The notes below the pieces were generated by a model. It did no database searches. It had not been told where the DNA came from and saw only the letters and a list, made by a program, of their open reading frames with translations. From NCBI GenBank assembly GCA_963750295.1, contig CAVVPY010000001.1, positions 1,922,001-1,986,000 of the forward strand: DNA of 64,000 bases, written 5' to 3'. Positions 27,262-35,886 of this stretch are shown here, piece by piece. Each line of letters begins with the position of its first letter. Position 1 is the first letter of the stretch. The stretch comes from CAVVPY01 sp963750295. GTDB taxonomy: Bacteria > Actinomycetota > Actinomycetes > Mycobacteriales > Jatrophihabitantaceae. Made by a program: the position numbers and the translations under genes.

Positions 27262-30200
27262 GCGCCACCCGCACCCGTGCGCAGCCGAGCGCCCGCAGCC
27301 GCCCGCACGCCGTGTCGCGTCCGCACGATCCTGCCGAGCAGCAGGCCGACCGCGCCGCCGACGTCGTCGCTCGGGGCGGCAGCGTCACCGGGTGGTCGTT
27401 CGCGTCGGTCGCCGAGTCCGCGGGAGTGCATCGGGACGGCGACGGCAGCACCAAGGCCGACGAGGACAAGAAGAAGCCCGAGGCGCAAGCAGAGAAACCC
27501 GCCGAGACAAGCAAGGTCGCGCTGGAGTCACCGGCGGGCGAGAAGGTGCAGAAGTCGATCCTGGACGAGCCGGCCGTCAAGAAGGCGATCGAGTTCGCCT
27601 CCTCCCCCACCGGGATCGGGCTCGGCGTCGGGCTGGGCGCGGCCGGCGTGACGGCGCTGGCCGCGAACCACAAGCCGTTGCCGTTCCAGCCGCCGGCGAT
27701 ACCGCTCGACAAGATCGGCCTCAAGGGTTTCGCGGCGAAGATCGAGTACCAGGGGCCGGTCGACCGGCCGACCGGCGTCGGGCTGAGCCTGCGCTACACC
27801 GAACAGGGTCCGGCGAAGAAGAAGGGGCCGACCGAGACCGAGAAGATCCGCGCCGAGAAGCAGCGCCTGCAGGCCGATCTCGACCAGTTCCGCGCCGGGC
27901 TGCGGCCGGCTCCGGGCACCCAGGCCGCGCGCGACCAGCAGGCAGCTGACGAGGCCTCGCAGCAGGCGGTCGCCGACTACGTGGCGCGTCACTCGTCCCT
28001 GCCCGGTGTCGGGCGCCCACTCGTCCCCGCCGCAGGGGGTTCGGTGACGATCACCGCACCACCCGCGAGCTCGGATGTCGAGAAGGCCGAGCCGGAGCCG
28101 AAGAAGCAGGATGACGCGCCGGTGCAGCGCGAACCGGCCTCGACCACCGACCACGCGCCGGTCGAAACCAGCCGCGTCGACGCGGCGGTGCGGGGCAGCG
28201 GGCGCGCGCTCGACCCATCCGTGCGCCGGTCGATGGAGGCTCGTTTCGGCTACGACTTCTCGCAGGTTCGGCTGCACGACGATGCCATGGCCAACGCGGC
28301 CGCGCACGACGCGCGGGCCGCTGCGTTCACCATCGGCGCCGACATCGTGCTCGGTGCGGGGCGCCTGGACACCAGAACACCCGCCGGTCGGCGCCTGCTG
28401 GCTCACGAACTCGCCCACGTGGTGCAACAGTCCGGCCGTGCCGGGCCGGTGCTGCAACGGCGCAACGTGTTCGAGTCGATCGGCATCTGGCTCGGGCTGA
28501 CCGAGGGCACCTGGAGCGACCGCGAGCTGCACGCGTACCTGGACGCCGTCACGACCGCCGACGCGATCGACGGCAGCTACGACGCGGACAACAAGGCGCG
28601 CGCCATCGTCCGGCGCTGGAAGGACGGCTCGGCCGGGTACGACCTGCTCGGCAAGCAGAAGGCCCTGCTCATTGCCGAGATGCTCGACGGCCCGACCCTG
28701 GGTGACGACGAGGTCGCCATCCTCGATCTGCTCGAACTGTCCGACGCGAGCGATCTGCGCGCGATCTTCATGTCGACGCACGTGACGCTGGACCGGCTCG
28801 AGAGCGACATCAACGGCGACAACCGCACCCGGCTCGACGCCGTCGTGTCCAGCCGGTTCAGCGGCGGACGGGACGCGGTCCGCAACGGCCAGCTGCGGGT
28901 GATCGGTCCGGCCGTCCCGGCCGGTGCGCCGGTCCGTCCGTTCGACGCAGCCACGCTCGACGCGTGGGTGTCCAGCGACCGCACCAGCGACGAGCTGATC
29001 GCGCTGCTCGACCACATGGCGGCAAGCGAGCGGACCGCTGCGCTGCACCACCTGTCGCAGGTACGCCGGCCGAAGATGCTGGCAACCCTGCACGGGTTCG
29101 AGAAGGACGTCCGCGACGAGACCGACGAGATCCGAAAACTCGGGTCGCAGGCGCTGGTCACCGCGCAGCGCGAGTTCATGCTCAAGGTCGAGCGGGTGCT
29201 GCTGCACTTCTTCCACTCCGCGATCCCGGCGACCAAGGCCGAGTTGGAAAGTGGCACGTCGGCAACGGACCCGGCCCGGCGCACCGAACTGCAGGACGCG
29301 CTCACGCCGCCCGCGTCCGCCCCCGGGGCGAAGTTCCGCGACCAGATTCCCGGCGAACCGAAGACCTACGGGGCCAAGTTGCGCGGTGAGCTGCCCGGGA
29401 TGGTCTCGACGGTCCTCGGCAAGATCCGCAAGAAGCCGCCGCGCACGCACACGCTGGGCGAGTTCGAGGCGCTGGCCAACGTCAGCAAGGACGAGACGGA
29501 CAAGGTGTTCGGCACGTTCTACGACGCGGGCGCGCACCCGGCGTTCGTGGCCGACGCCCCGAAGCGCAAGGGCAACCTGCACGACGCGTTCGAGTCGACG
29601 AAGGGCGCCCAGGACAGGATGAAGCCCAAGCAGCGCACGGCGTCCGCGCTGAACATGTTGCGCTACCTGATCACCACCCGCTCGCAGATCCTCGCCCTCA
29701 ACCGGCACCACGACGCTCGGCCGAAATTCGATCCGGACGGCAAGCCCCTCAACGACGAGGCGACCATCCAGGACACGGCAGCACGCGCGTTCATCAAGGC
29801 GGACAAGGACGCGGTCGCCAACTTGCTCGAGATCGACCGAGGGTGGGACGCGAGCGCGGGCGGCGGGCACGTGTTCGTTCAGCTGTACCAGCCGACCGAC
29901 GCCGCCGCGGATCGCCTGCTGCTGTGGGACATGTTCCAGACCCTCATCCACGAGTACCTGCACACACTGGTGGCGAAGCCCTACAGCACCTACGCCGACA
30001 GCTTCGGCGACGGCTCCGCCGCAGAGAACACCCTGTCCGAGGGCGTGGACTCGCTGCTCGACGAGATCGTGTGGGAGAACGTCGAGCCGCGGGTGAAGAC
30101 CACGCAACTGCGCACGAAGGTCGAAGGGCCGACGATCGCGGCGAAGCCCCCGATCGAGGTGCCGCACCCGTCGCAGCGGCGCTACCCGTCCTACACCCAG

Positions 30201-30314
30201 GCGCTGAAGCTGGTCGACCTCGTCGGCATCGAGAACCTCTATGCCGCCTACTTCCTCGGCCTCGTCGACCGGATCGGCGGGCCTGCCTCGGCGCCGGCCG
30301 GAGCCAAGCCATGA
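27258..30314 (+). CDS. eCIS payload candidate: DUF4157 protein with a second HExxH motif
   Basis: The 1018-aa protein has a disordered, charged N-terminus and a Lys/Glu-rich stretch near 180-220. A DUF4157 domain follows at about 310-395 (RSMEARFGYDFSQVRLHDDA, then LAHELAHVVQQSGRAGPVLQ). DUF4157 is the main marker of eCIS-associated toxins. Its HELAH (383-387) is a zincin-type motif. A second motif, IHEYLHTLVAKPY (His898, His902), is followed about 22 residues later by AENTLSEGVDSLLDEI, which could provide the third ligand. The middle (400-880) is helical and unrecognised. It is encoded inside the particle operon, so it is a likely cargo; toxicity is inferred. Confidence 0.8.
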   Translation: MSATRTRAQPSARSRPHAVSRPHDPAEQQADRAADVVARGGSVTGWSFASVAESAGVHRDGDGSTKADEDKKKPEAQAEKPAETSKVALESPAGEKVQKSILDEPAVKKAIEFASSPTGIGLGVGLGAAGVTALAANHKPLPFQPPAIPLDKIGLKGFAAKIEYQGPVDRPTGVGLSLRYTEQGPAKKKGPTETEKIRAEKQRLQADLDQFRAGLRPAPGTQAARDQQAADEASQQAVADYVARHSSLPGVGRPLVPAAGGSVTITAPPASSDVEKAEPEPKKQDDAPVQREPASTTDHAPVETSRVDAAVRGSGRALDPSVRRSMEARFGYDFSQVRLHDDAMANAAAHDARAAAFTIGADIVLGAGRLDTRTPAGRRLLAHELAHVVQQSGRAGPVLQRRNVFESIGIWLGLTEGTWSDRELHAYLDAVTTADAIDGSYDADNKARAIVRRWKDGSAGYDLLGKQKALLIAEMLDGPTLGDDEVAILDLLELSDASDLRAIFMSTHVTLDRLESDINGDNRTRLDAVVSSRFSGGRDAVRNGQLRVIGPAVPAGAPVRPFDAATLDAWVSSDRTSDELIALLDHMAASERTAALHHLSQVRRPKMLATLHGFEKDVRDETDEIRKLGSQALVTAQREFMLKVERVLLHFFHSAIPATKAELESGTSATDPARRTELQDALTPPASAPGAKFRDQIPGEPKTYGAKLRGELPGMVSTVLGKIRKKPPRTHTLGEFEALANVSKDETDKVFGTFYDAGAHPAFVADAPKRKGNLHDAFESTKGAQDRMKPKQRTASALNMLRYLITTRSQILALNRHHDARPKFDPDGKPLNDEATIQDTAARAFIKADKDAVANLLEIDRGWDASAGGGHVFVQLYQPTDAAADRLLLWDMFQTLIHEYLHTLVAKPYSTYADSFGDGSAAENTLSEGVDSLLDEIVWENVEPRVKTTQLRTKVEGPTIAAKPPIEVPHPSQRRYPSYTQALKLVDLVGIENLYAAYFLGLVDRIGGPASAPAGAKP

Positions 30315-30814
30315 CCGCGCTCGCCGACCTCGCGGCCGTGCGGCTGGCCGGCTGGTCCGGCCTGCCGGCCGACCTGGACGTGGCTGCCTTCGCGGCGTTC
30401 GGCGCCGACCCGCAGCAGCGCTTCCAGGGCCAGGTCGGCGACCCGGCGCGGCAGGCCGCGTGGTTGGCCTGCGACTCGTCGGTGTACGAGGGCGGTCTGC
30501 GGATCTGGGTCGACGGCGATGCGGTCGTGCTGGTGGAGGGCGACGATCCCGTCGACGCCGGAGGCGTCCCGCTGGGCGCGCCCGACCTGGGGACACCGGA
30601 GGCGGAGTTCGACACGGTCCTCGACACCCTCGTCCTCGCACGCGGCGAGCTGGTCTACGCATCGCGCGGGCTCGCCGTGCGGGTCAATCCCGACAACGGC
30701 CTGCTGCTCGGCCTCCGCTTCTTCGCACCGACGTCGGTCGATGACTACCGCGCGAGGCTGCGTCCCGTCCGCGAGCAACGGCGGTGGCGCGAACCGACCA
30801 GGAGCCGGCGATGA
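30311..30814 (+). CDS. Unknown 167-aa protein between the two payload genes
   Basis: It starts at ATG 30311, overlapping the payload stop as ATGA, and ends overlapping the next payload start as ATGA. It has no signal peptide, membrane segment or recognised domain. The sequence is Ala/Asp/Val-rich with motifs such as WLACDSSVYEGGLRIWVDGD and LVLARGELVYASRGLAVRVN, suggesting a mostly beta fold. Its place between two cargo genes suggests a cargo chaperone, adaptor or immunity protein. None of these can be chosen from sequence alone. Confidence 0.65.
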   Translation: MTALADLAAVRLAGWSGLPADLDVAAFAAFGADPQQRFQGQVGDPARQAAWLACDSSVYEGGLRIWVDGDAVVLVEGDDPVDAGGVPLGAPDLGTPEAEFDTVLDTLVLARGELVYASRGLAVRVNPDNGLLLGLRFFAPTSVDDYRARLRPVREQRRWREPTRSRR

Positions 30815-32499
30815 ACGGCCCCGCACTCGCGCACGCGACACAGGTTCCGAGCAGCGTCCGGGCGGTGGGCCGCGCAGATGCGAGCGCCGAGCGGCAGGCG
30901 CACCGGTTCGCCGAGAGTGCGCGCGACGGTGGGCTGTTCGCCGACTGGTCGTTCGCAGCGGTGCCGCTGCACGGCGAGTCCGGTGGCGACGGGCCGCCGG
31001 TCGACGCCACGTTGCCGGGCAGCGGGCAACGCCTCGACCCGGTGTTGGCCGGCCGGTTCGCACAGCGGTTGGGCACCGATCTGTCCGACGTTCGCGTGCA
31101 CACCGACGCAGCGGACCTCACCGCGCGGGCCGGGGCGGACGCGGTGACCGTCGACTCCGACATTGCCTTCGCGCCGGGCCGCTACGACCCGCGGTCCGCG
31201 GCCGGGCAACTCCGAGTGGCGCACGAGGTGGCACACGTGGCGCAGCAGCGCCGCAGCCCCGCGCAGGTGCTCCGGCGCGACGGTGCCGGTGCCGTCGCCG
31301 CCGCAACCACGCTCGGCGGGCTGCCCGAGGCCGACCGCAAGAAGATCCAGTCCGTCACGACGACGCCGATCACCGTCACCGGCCTGGACGCCAAGTTCTC
31401 GACAACCGGCGGGAAGATGACACTCGGCCTGCCGGCCGGCACGACCGTCGCCCTCGACGCGAGCGTGGACGCGAAACTGCTGCACGGCCTGAGCAACGTC
31501 GTCGCTGCCCTGACGACGACCGCCGATGTCAGTCCCGCCCCGATGGCCGACAACTCGACGGTCACCCTCGCCCTCGACCTGAAGAAGTTCGGCGGCATCA
31601 ACGGCCTGTACCGCTTCACCTATCACTCGCCAGCAGCGACGGGAAAGGCTGCTGCGGCGAAACGGGTCCTGGTCGAGCAGCTCGGCGCGCCGGCCGCATC
31701 GACCACCGGGGCACCGGCGGCGCCCGCAGCCGGTGCCGCGCCGGCACCCGACCCGATCGCCGCCAAGCTGACCAAGTTCAAGATCAAGCAATCGTACTCG
31801 GGCAACGAGCTCGACGCGTTGCGCGACGCGGTCGCGCAGGTGCCGGACTCGCACCTCTCGCTGGTGTCCGGGCTCAACTTCGCCCGCGGTGCGGTGCACC
31901 CGAAGAAGCCCGAGGTCGCGGGCAACTACGACCCGAAGACGCACACGATCACCATGTTCGACCGTGCTTTCGCGGCGAACCAGGTCCGCACCGCGCAGGG
32001 GACGCGGGCCACGTCACCGGCGACCCGGGCGATCGTGCACGAGATCGGCCACGCGGTGGACCTGCAACCGATCCGCGAGGCGGACCTGGCCAGAGCCAAG
32101 CCGAACAAGGACGTCGCCGACCTGCCGAAGAGCTTTCCAGACCCCGACGACGCCAAGGGTTACCGATGGACGAACCCGGCCGAGAAGAAGCAGATCGAAG
32201 CGATCCTCAAGGCGCAGAAGGACGCGGACGCGAAGCTGCTCAAGTCGACCAGCCGCTCCGGCACGACCGAGAAGAAGGACGCGGCCGGTGGCTTCACCGA
32301 CGTCATCGGCACGAGCGCCAAAGGCGTGAAATACCGCGAGGCCGCGGCCAAGGACGGCGTTGCGGTGAGCAAGTACGGCGAGGAGGACTGGCAGGAGAAC
32401 TACGCGGAGGCCTACTCGCTCTACCTGACCGCACCGGACACGCTCAAGCAGCTGCGTCCGAACACCTTTGCCTATCTCGACACGAACCTGCCGAAGTGA
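30811..32499 (+). CDS. eCIS payload candidate: DUF4157 protein with C-terminal metallopeptidase domain
   Basis: The 562-aa product has DUF4157 at about 70-150 (FAQRLGTDLSDVRVHTDA, then VAHEVAHVAQQRRSPAQVLR; HEVAH at 138-142). A separate C-terminal domain has IVHEIGHAVDLQP (His410, His414) and, about 115 residues later, DWQENYAEAYSLYL (Glu533). The HExxH...E spacing and the NYAEAY context match lethal-factor-like metallopeptidases. Ala/Pro-rich linker sequence (about 290-315) separates the domains. The ATG at 30811 with GGAG upstream is preferred over 30784. It is probably a second payload delivered by the particle. Confidence 0.82.
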   Translation: MNGPALAHATQVPSSVRAVGRADASAERQAHRFAESARDGGLFADWSFAAVPLHGESGGDGPPVDATLPGSGQRLDPVLAGRFAQRLGTDLSDVRVHTDAADLTARAGADAVTVDSDIAFAPGRYDPRSAAGQLRVAHEVAHVAQQRRSPAQVLRRDGAGAVAAATTLGGLPEADRKKIQSVTTTPITVTGLDAKFSTTGGKMTLGLPAGTTVALDASVDAKLLHGLSNVVAALTTTADVSPAPMADNSTVTLALDLKKFGGINGLYRFTYHSPAATGKAAAAKRVLVEQLGAPAASTTGAPAAPAAGAAPAPDPIAAKLTKFKIKQSYSGNELDALRDAVAQVPDSHLSLVSGLNFARGAVHPKKPEVAGNYDPKTHTITMFDRAFAANQVRTAQGTRATSPATRAIVHEIGHAVDLQPIREADLARAKPNKDVADLPKSFPDPDDAKGYRWTNPAEKKQIEAILKAQKDADAKLLKSTSRSGTTEKKDAAGGFTDVIGTSAKGVKYREAAAKDGVAVSKYGEEDWQENYAEAYSLYLTAPDTLKQLRPNTFAYLDTNLPK

Positions 32500-32506
32500 G
32501 CCGACG

Positions 32507-33151
32507 ATGACAGCACCGAGACTGGTCAAGGGCGGCATCGTCCAGCTGGACGTGACGACAGGAACACCGCTGCGGGTGATCGCGCTTCAGTACAACCCCG
32601 ACTCGCTGACGCGCACGCTGCAGGTGCAGGCCAGTGGCGGCGAGCACGCCGACCAGTCGCAGGCGCTGCGCCTCAAAGGCACCGCGATCGAGACGCTCAA
32701 GCTCGAGGCCGAGATCGACGCGACCGACCGCTTGGAGTTCCCGGACCAGAACGCGGACACCGTCGCTCTCGGCATCCACCCGCAGCTTGCCGCGCTCGAA
32801 CTGCTCGTCCACCCGACGTCCACGGCGCTGCAGACCAACGACGCGCTGGCGTCCTCCGGGGTGCTCGAGATCCTTCCGCTCGAGGCGCCGCTGACCCTGT
32901 TCGTCTGGAGCAAGCAGCGCGTCGTGCCGGTGCGGGTCACGGACCTCTCGGTGACCGAGGAGGCGTTCGACGCCGCGCTCAACCCGATCCGGGCGAAGGT
33001 GTCGCTCGGCATGCGGGTGCTGTCGGTCGACGACCTCGGGTTCGAGCACCGTGGCGGGACGCTGTTCATGGGCTACCTGCGCAACAAGGAATCGCTGGCC
33101 GCGCGCGCCGGTTCGGTGGCGCTGTCGGCACTCGGAGTGGGGGCCATCTGA
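32507..33151 (+). CDS. eCIS tube-initiator/adaptor (CIS_tube domain, Pvc7-like)
   Basis: The 214-aa protein matches the N-terminal CIS-tube domain: GGIVQLDVTTGTPLRVIALQ, the YNPDSLTRTL strand typical of Pvc7/Afp7, LRLKGTAIETLKLEAEID and HPQLAALELLVHP. PVC and Afp homologues carry a C-terminal LysM, which is missing here and is probably supplied by the next gene. It would join the tube to the hub at the baseplate. It starts at ATG 32507, 7 bp after the payload stop. Confidence 0.88.
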   Translation: MTAPRLVKGGIVQLDVTTGTPLRVIALQYNPDSLTRTLQVQASGGEHADQSQALRLKGTAIETLKLEAEIDATDRLEFPDQNADTVALGIHPQLAALELLVHPTSTALQTNDALASSGVLEILPLEAPLTLFVWSKQRVVPVRVTDLSVTEEAFDAALNPIRAKVSLGMRVLSVDDLGFEHRGGTLFMGYLRNKESLAARAGSVALSALGVGAI

Positions 33152-33528
33152 TGCCGGATCCGCTGCAGGCACTGCTCGGTACCGCCGCGCTGCCGTCGGT
33201 CACCTTCCCGCCCGACAGCCGCTACGCCGGCGCCGAGGTCGCCGCCTACGCACACGTCGCGCAACCAGGGGCCGAAGCGGTGACGATCGCCTACCTGCGG
33301 CGACGGCTCGTCCCGGGACCGGAGCGGTTCGCGACGCTCTACGCCTACCGCACGGTGGAAGGCGACCGCCGCGACCTCGTCGCTGCCACCCACCTCGCCG
33401 ACCCCTACCTGTGGTGGCGGCTGGCCGACGCGAACGGCGTTATCGACCCGGCCGCCATGACCGAACCGCCCGGGCGACCACTGCGCATCACGCTGGCTGC
33501 CGACGTCCCCGGAGCGTCCGGTGGTTAG
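33151..33528 (+). CDS. gpX/LysM-like baseplate protein
   Basis: The 125-aa product has a C-terminal motif of the tail protein X/LysM type: DRRDLVAATHLADPYLWWRL, then ADANGVIDPAAM and GRPLRITLAA. The N-terminal half contains SVTFPPDSRYAG and YAHVAQPG, which is a familiar beginning for this eCIS gene. In phages gpX anchors the tube-hub junction. Its ATG shares one base with the preceding stop (TGATG). Confidence 0.82.
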   Translation: MPDPLQALLGTAALPSVTFPPDSRYAGAEVAAYAHVAQPGAEAVTIAYLRRRLVPGPERFATLYAYRTVEGDRRDLVAATHLADPYLWWRLADANGVIDPAAMTEPPGRPLRITLAADVPGASGG

Positions 33529-34660
33529 CCTCGCTCCGCCGCCCGTCCGGCTGCACCTGTTCGTCGGGCCGGCGGTGCCGATCCCAGCGCCACGCGCCGT
33601 GCTCGACGCCCTGCAGGAGGTGAAGGTCGAGGTTGGTTCCGGCGGCACGCAAAGCGGGTTCGAACTCAGCTTCACCGTGTCGAAGCGCTCGCCGCTGCAC
33701 ACGCTGTTCCTGCTTACCGGCGGCACGAGCATCCCGATCCTGCGCGTCGTGATCGCCGTGACCGTCGGCGGCGCCACCGACGTCCTGATGGACGGCGTGA
33801 TGACCCATCACGAGATCGCGACGAACGGGCCGGACGCGACGTTGCGGATCAAGGGCAAGGACCTCACCGCCGTCATGGACGTCATCCCCCTCGACGGGCT
33901 GCCGTACCCGGCGATGCCGCCGGCGGCACGCGTGCTGCTGGCGGTGGCGAAGTACGCCGCGCTCGGCTGCGTGCCCCTGGTGATTCCGAGCCTGCTCGAG
34001 GACATCCCGATCCCGATCGAGCGCATCCCGCGCCACCAGGGCACCGACTACGCCTACGTCAAGGCCCTCGCCGACGAGGTCGGCTACGTCTTCTACATCG
34101 ACCCCGGACCGCTGCCGGGGATCAGCAAGGCCTACTGGGGCCCGGAGATCCGGGTCGGCGCCCCGCAGCCTGCGCTCAACCTCGGCCTGGACGCCGCGCA
34201 CGACTCGGTGACCTCGCTGAACTTCTCCTTCGACAAGGAGAAGAAGGAGCTGCCGATCGTGTACATCCAGGAACCGTTCAGCAAGATCCCGATCCCCATT
34301 CCGATTCCCGACGTGACGCCGCTGAACCCGCCGCTGGGCATCGTCCCGCCGTTGCCCCCGAAGATCACGTTCCTGAAGGACACCGCGAAGCTCAACCCGC
34401 TCGCCGCCGCGATGAAGGGCATCGCCTACGCCGGCCAGCACTCGGACTCGGTGTTCGCGACCGGCGCCCTCGACGTCGCGCGGTACGGGCGGGTGCTGAA
34501 GTCGCGGCAACTGGTCGGGGTGCGCGGCGCGGGCGAGGCGTTCGACGGCCTGTACTACGTCACGAACGTGACCCACGAGATCAAGCGCGGCTCGTTCACC
34601 CAGTCGTTCGGCCTGGCGCGCAATGCCATCCTGTCCACTCTCCCGAAGGTGCCGGTGTAG
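33521..34660 (+). CDS. Baseplate hub protein (phage gpD/gp27-like, Pvc8 N-terminal type)
   Basis: The 379-aa protein resembles phage late-control protein D hubs. Motifs include SGFELSFTVSKRSPLHTLFL, LMDGVMTHHEIATNGPDATL, RIKGKDLTAVMDVI and YAYVKALADEVGYVFYIDPG. PVC and VgrG-type proteins fuse hub and spike; here the gpV spike is a separate gene immediately downstream. A Pro-rich strip (IPIPIPIPDVTPLNPPLGIV) interrupts the third quarter. It starts with GTG 33521 and overlaps the gpX-like gene by 8 bp. Confidence 0.9.
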   Translation: MVSLAPPPVRLHLFVGPAVPIPAPRAVLDALQEVKVEVGSGGTQSGFELSFTVSKRSPLHTLFLLTGGTSIPILRVVIAVTVGGATDVLMDGVMTHHEIATNGPDATLRIKGKDLTAVMDVIPLDGLPYPAMPPAARVLLAVAKYAALGCVPLVIPSLLEDIPIPIERIPRHQGTDYAYVKALADEVGYVFYIDPGPLPGISKAYWGPEIRVGAPQPALNLGLDAAHDSVTSLNFSFDKEKKELPIVYIQEPFSKIPIPIPIPDVTPLNPPLGIVPPLPPKITFLKDTAKLNPLAAAMKGIAYAGQHSDSVFATGALDVARYGRVLKSRQLVGVRGAGEAFDGLYYVTNVTHEIKRGSFTQSFGLARNAILSTLPKVPV

Positions 34661-34662
34661 CG

Positions 34663-35193
34663 ATGACCGACGTCGAGACCCAGCCCACCGTCCGCCGCTA
34701 CTACGGCAAGTACCGCGGCCAGTGCGTGAACAACATCGACCCGATGCAGATGGGACGCGTGCAGGTGATCGTCCCCGACGTCTCCGGGCTGGTGCCGACG
34801 TCGTGGGCGATGCCGTGCGTGCCGGTGAGCGGGCTGCAGAGCGGCATGTTCACCGTGCCCCCGGTCGGCGCCGGGGTCTGGGTCGAGTTCGAGCAGGGCG
34901 ACCCGGACCGCCCGATCTGGGTCGGCGGCTACTTCAGCGCGGCCGACGTCCCCGCGATGGCACGGCTGGTCCCGCCCGCCGTGCAGGGATTGACGTTCCA
35001 GACCCAGCTGCAGAACGGGATCACGATCAGCGACACCCCGGGACCGACCGGCGGCATCCTGATCAAGACGACGACCGGCGCCATGATCTCGGTCAGCGAC
35101 GTCGGCATCACGATCAGCAACGGCAAGGGCGCGATCATCTCGATGCTCGGCCCGACCGTCGACATCAACGCCGGCGCGCTGACGGTGGTGTGA
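34663..35193 (+). CDS. Baseplate spike protein V (gpV/gp5 OB-fold + beta-helix)
   Basis: The 176-aa protein starts with an OB-fold: YYGKYRGQCVNNIDPMQMGR, then VQVIVPDV, SWAMPCVPVSGL, VGAGVWVEFEQGDPDRPIWV and GGYFS. The C-terminus has repeats suited to a triple-stranded beta-helix (GITISDTPGPTGGILIKTTT, then SDVGITISNGKGAIISMLGP). It forms the membrane-piercing needle beneath the hub. There is no lysozyme domain. It starts 2 bp after the hub stop. Confidence 0.94.
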   Translation: MTDVETQPTVRRYYGKYRGQCVNNIDPMQMGRVQVIVPDVSGLVPTSWAMPCVPVSGLQSGMFTVPPVGAGVWVEFEQGDPDRPIWVGGYFSAADVPAMARLVPPAVQGLTFQTQLQNGITISDTPGPTGGILIKTTTGAMISVSDVGITISNGKGAIISMLGPTVDINAGALTVV

Positions 35194-35194
35194 G

Positions 35195-35512
35195 ATGCCC
35201 GGTCCGATCGTCCACCTCGGCGCGACCGTGCTGTGCTCGCACGCGGGCACGGCCACGCCGGTGACACCGTTCCCGCGCGTGCTGGTGTCGGGTCAGCCGG
35301 TGGTGACGCTGTCGACGCAGTACGTGGTGGCCGGTTGCGCGCTCACCGGCACGTCGGCACCGCCGTGCGTCACCGCGCAGTGGGTGGTCGGGGCGGTGCG
35401 CGTGCTCGCGGGCGGCGTACCCGTCGCCGTCCAGTCCGGCACGTCGATCTGCATGGCGCCGGGCACGCCGCTGCTGCCGGTGGCCGTGCAGCCCAGGGCG
35501 AGCGCGACATGA
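35195..35512 (+). CDS. PAAR-like spike tip protein (DUF4280 type)
   Basis: The 105-aa protein resembles eCIS PAAR-like tips: GPIVHLGATVLCSHAGTATP, RVLVSGQPVVTLSTQYVVAG, CALTGTSAPPCVTAQW and SICMAPGTPL. His and Cys residues, including SHAG and CALTG, could coordinate the tip metal. It sharpens the spike and may carry cargo. It begins just after the spike-V stop and overlaps the gp25 gene by ATGA. Confidence 0.85.
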   Translation: MPGPIVHLGATVLCSHAGTATPVTPFPRVLVSGQPVVTLSTQYVVAGCALTGTSAPPCVTAQWVVGAVRVLAGGVPVAVQSGTSICMAPGTPLLPVAVQPRASAT

Positions 35513-35886
35513 CCACCGACAGGCAGATCGACTACCCGTACGCGATCGACGGCCGCGGGCGGACGGCGACCACCGACCGGGACGACCACGTCCGGGACCT
35601 CATCGAACAATTGCTGTTCACGTCTCCGGGCGAGCGAGTGATGCGGCCCGACTTCGGTAGCGGGCTGCTGCGCCTGGTCTTCGAGCCGGGCGGCGTCGAG
35701 GTGGCCGCGACGGCGCAGTACCTCGTGCAGAGCGGGCTCGAGCAGTACCTGTCCGACGTGCTGACGGTCGAGCAGGTGAGCGTCGACGCGATCGACGCGT
35801 CGATCGTGGTGACGGTGTCCTACCTCGTGCTGTCGACGCAGGAGCGGCAGGTCGCCACCTTCCACGCTCCGGGCGGCGCAACATGA
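35509..35886 (+). CDS. Baseplate wedge protein gp25/GpW family
   Basis: The 125-aa protein has the gp25 core DYPYAIDGRGRTATTDRDDH, IEQLLFTSPGERVMRPDFGS and GLLRLVFEP. Its EPR-like turn reads PGERVMRPDFG. It forms the inner wedge that links baseplate to sheath. It starts at ATG 35509 in ATGA overlap with the PAAR-like gene. The C-terminus ends VLSTQERQVATFHAPGGAT. Confidence 0.93.
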   Translation: MTTDRQIDYPYAIDGRGRTATTDRDDHVRDLIEQLLFTSPGERVMRPDFGSGLLRLVFEPGGVEVAATAQYLVQSGLEQYLSDVLTVEQVSVDAIDASIVVTVSYLVLSTQERQVATFHAPGGAT

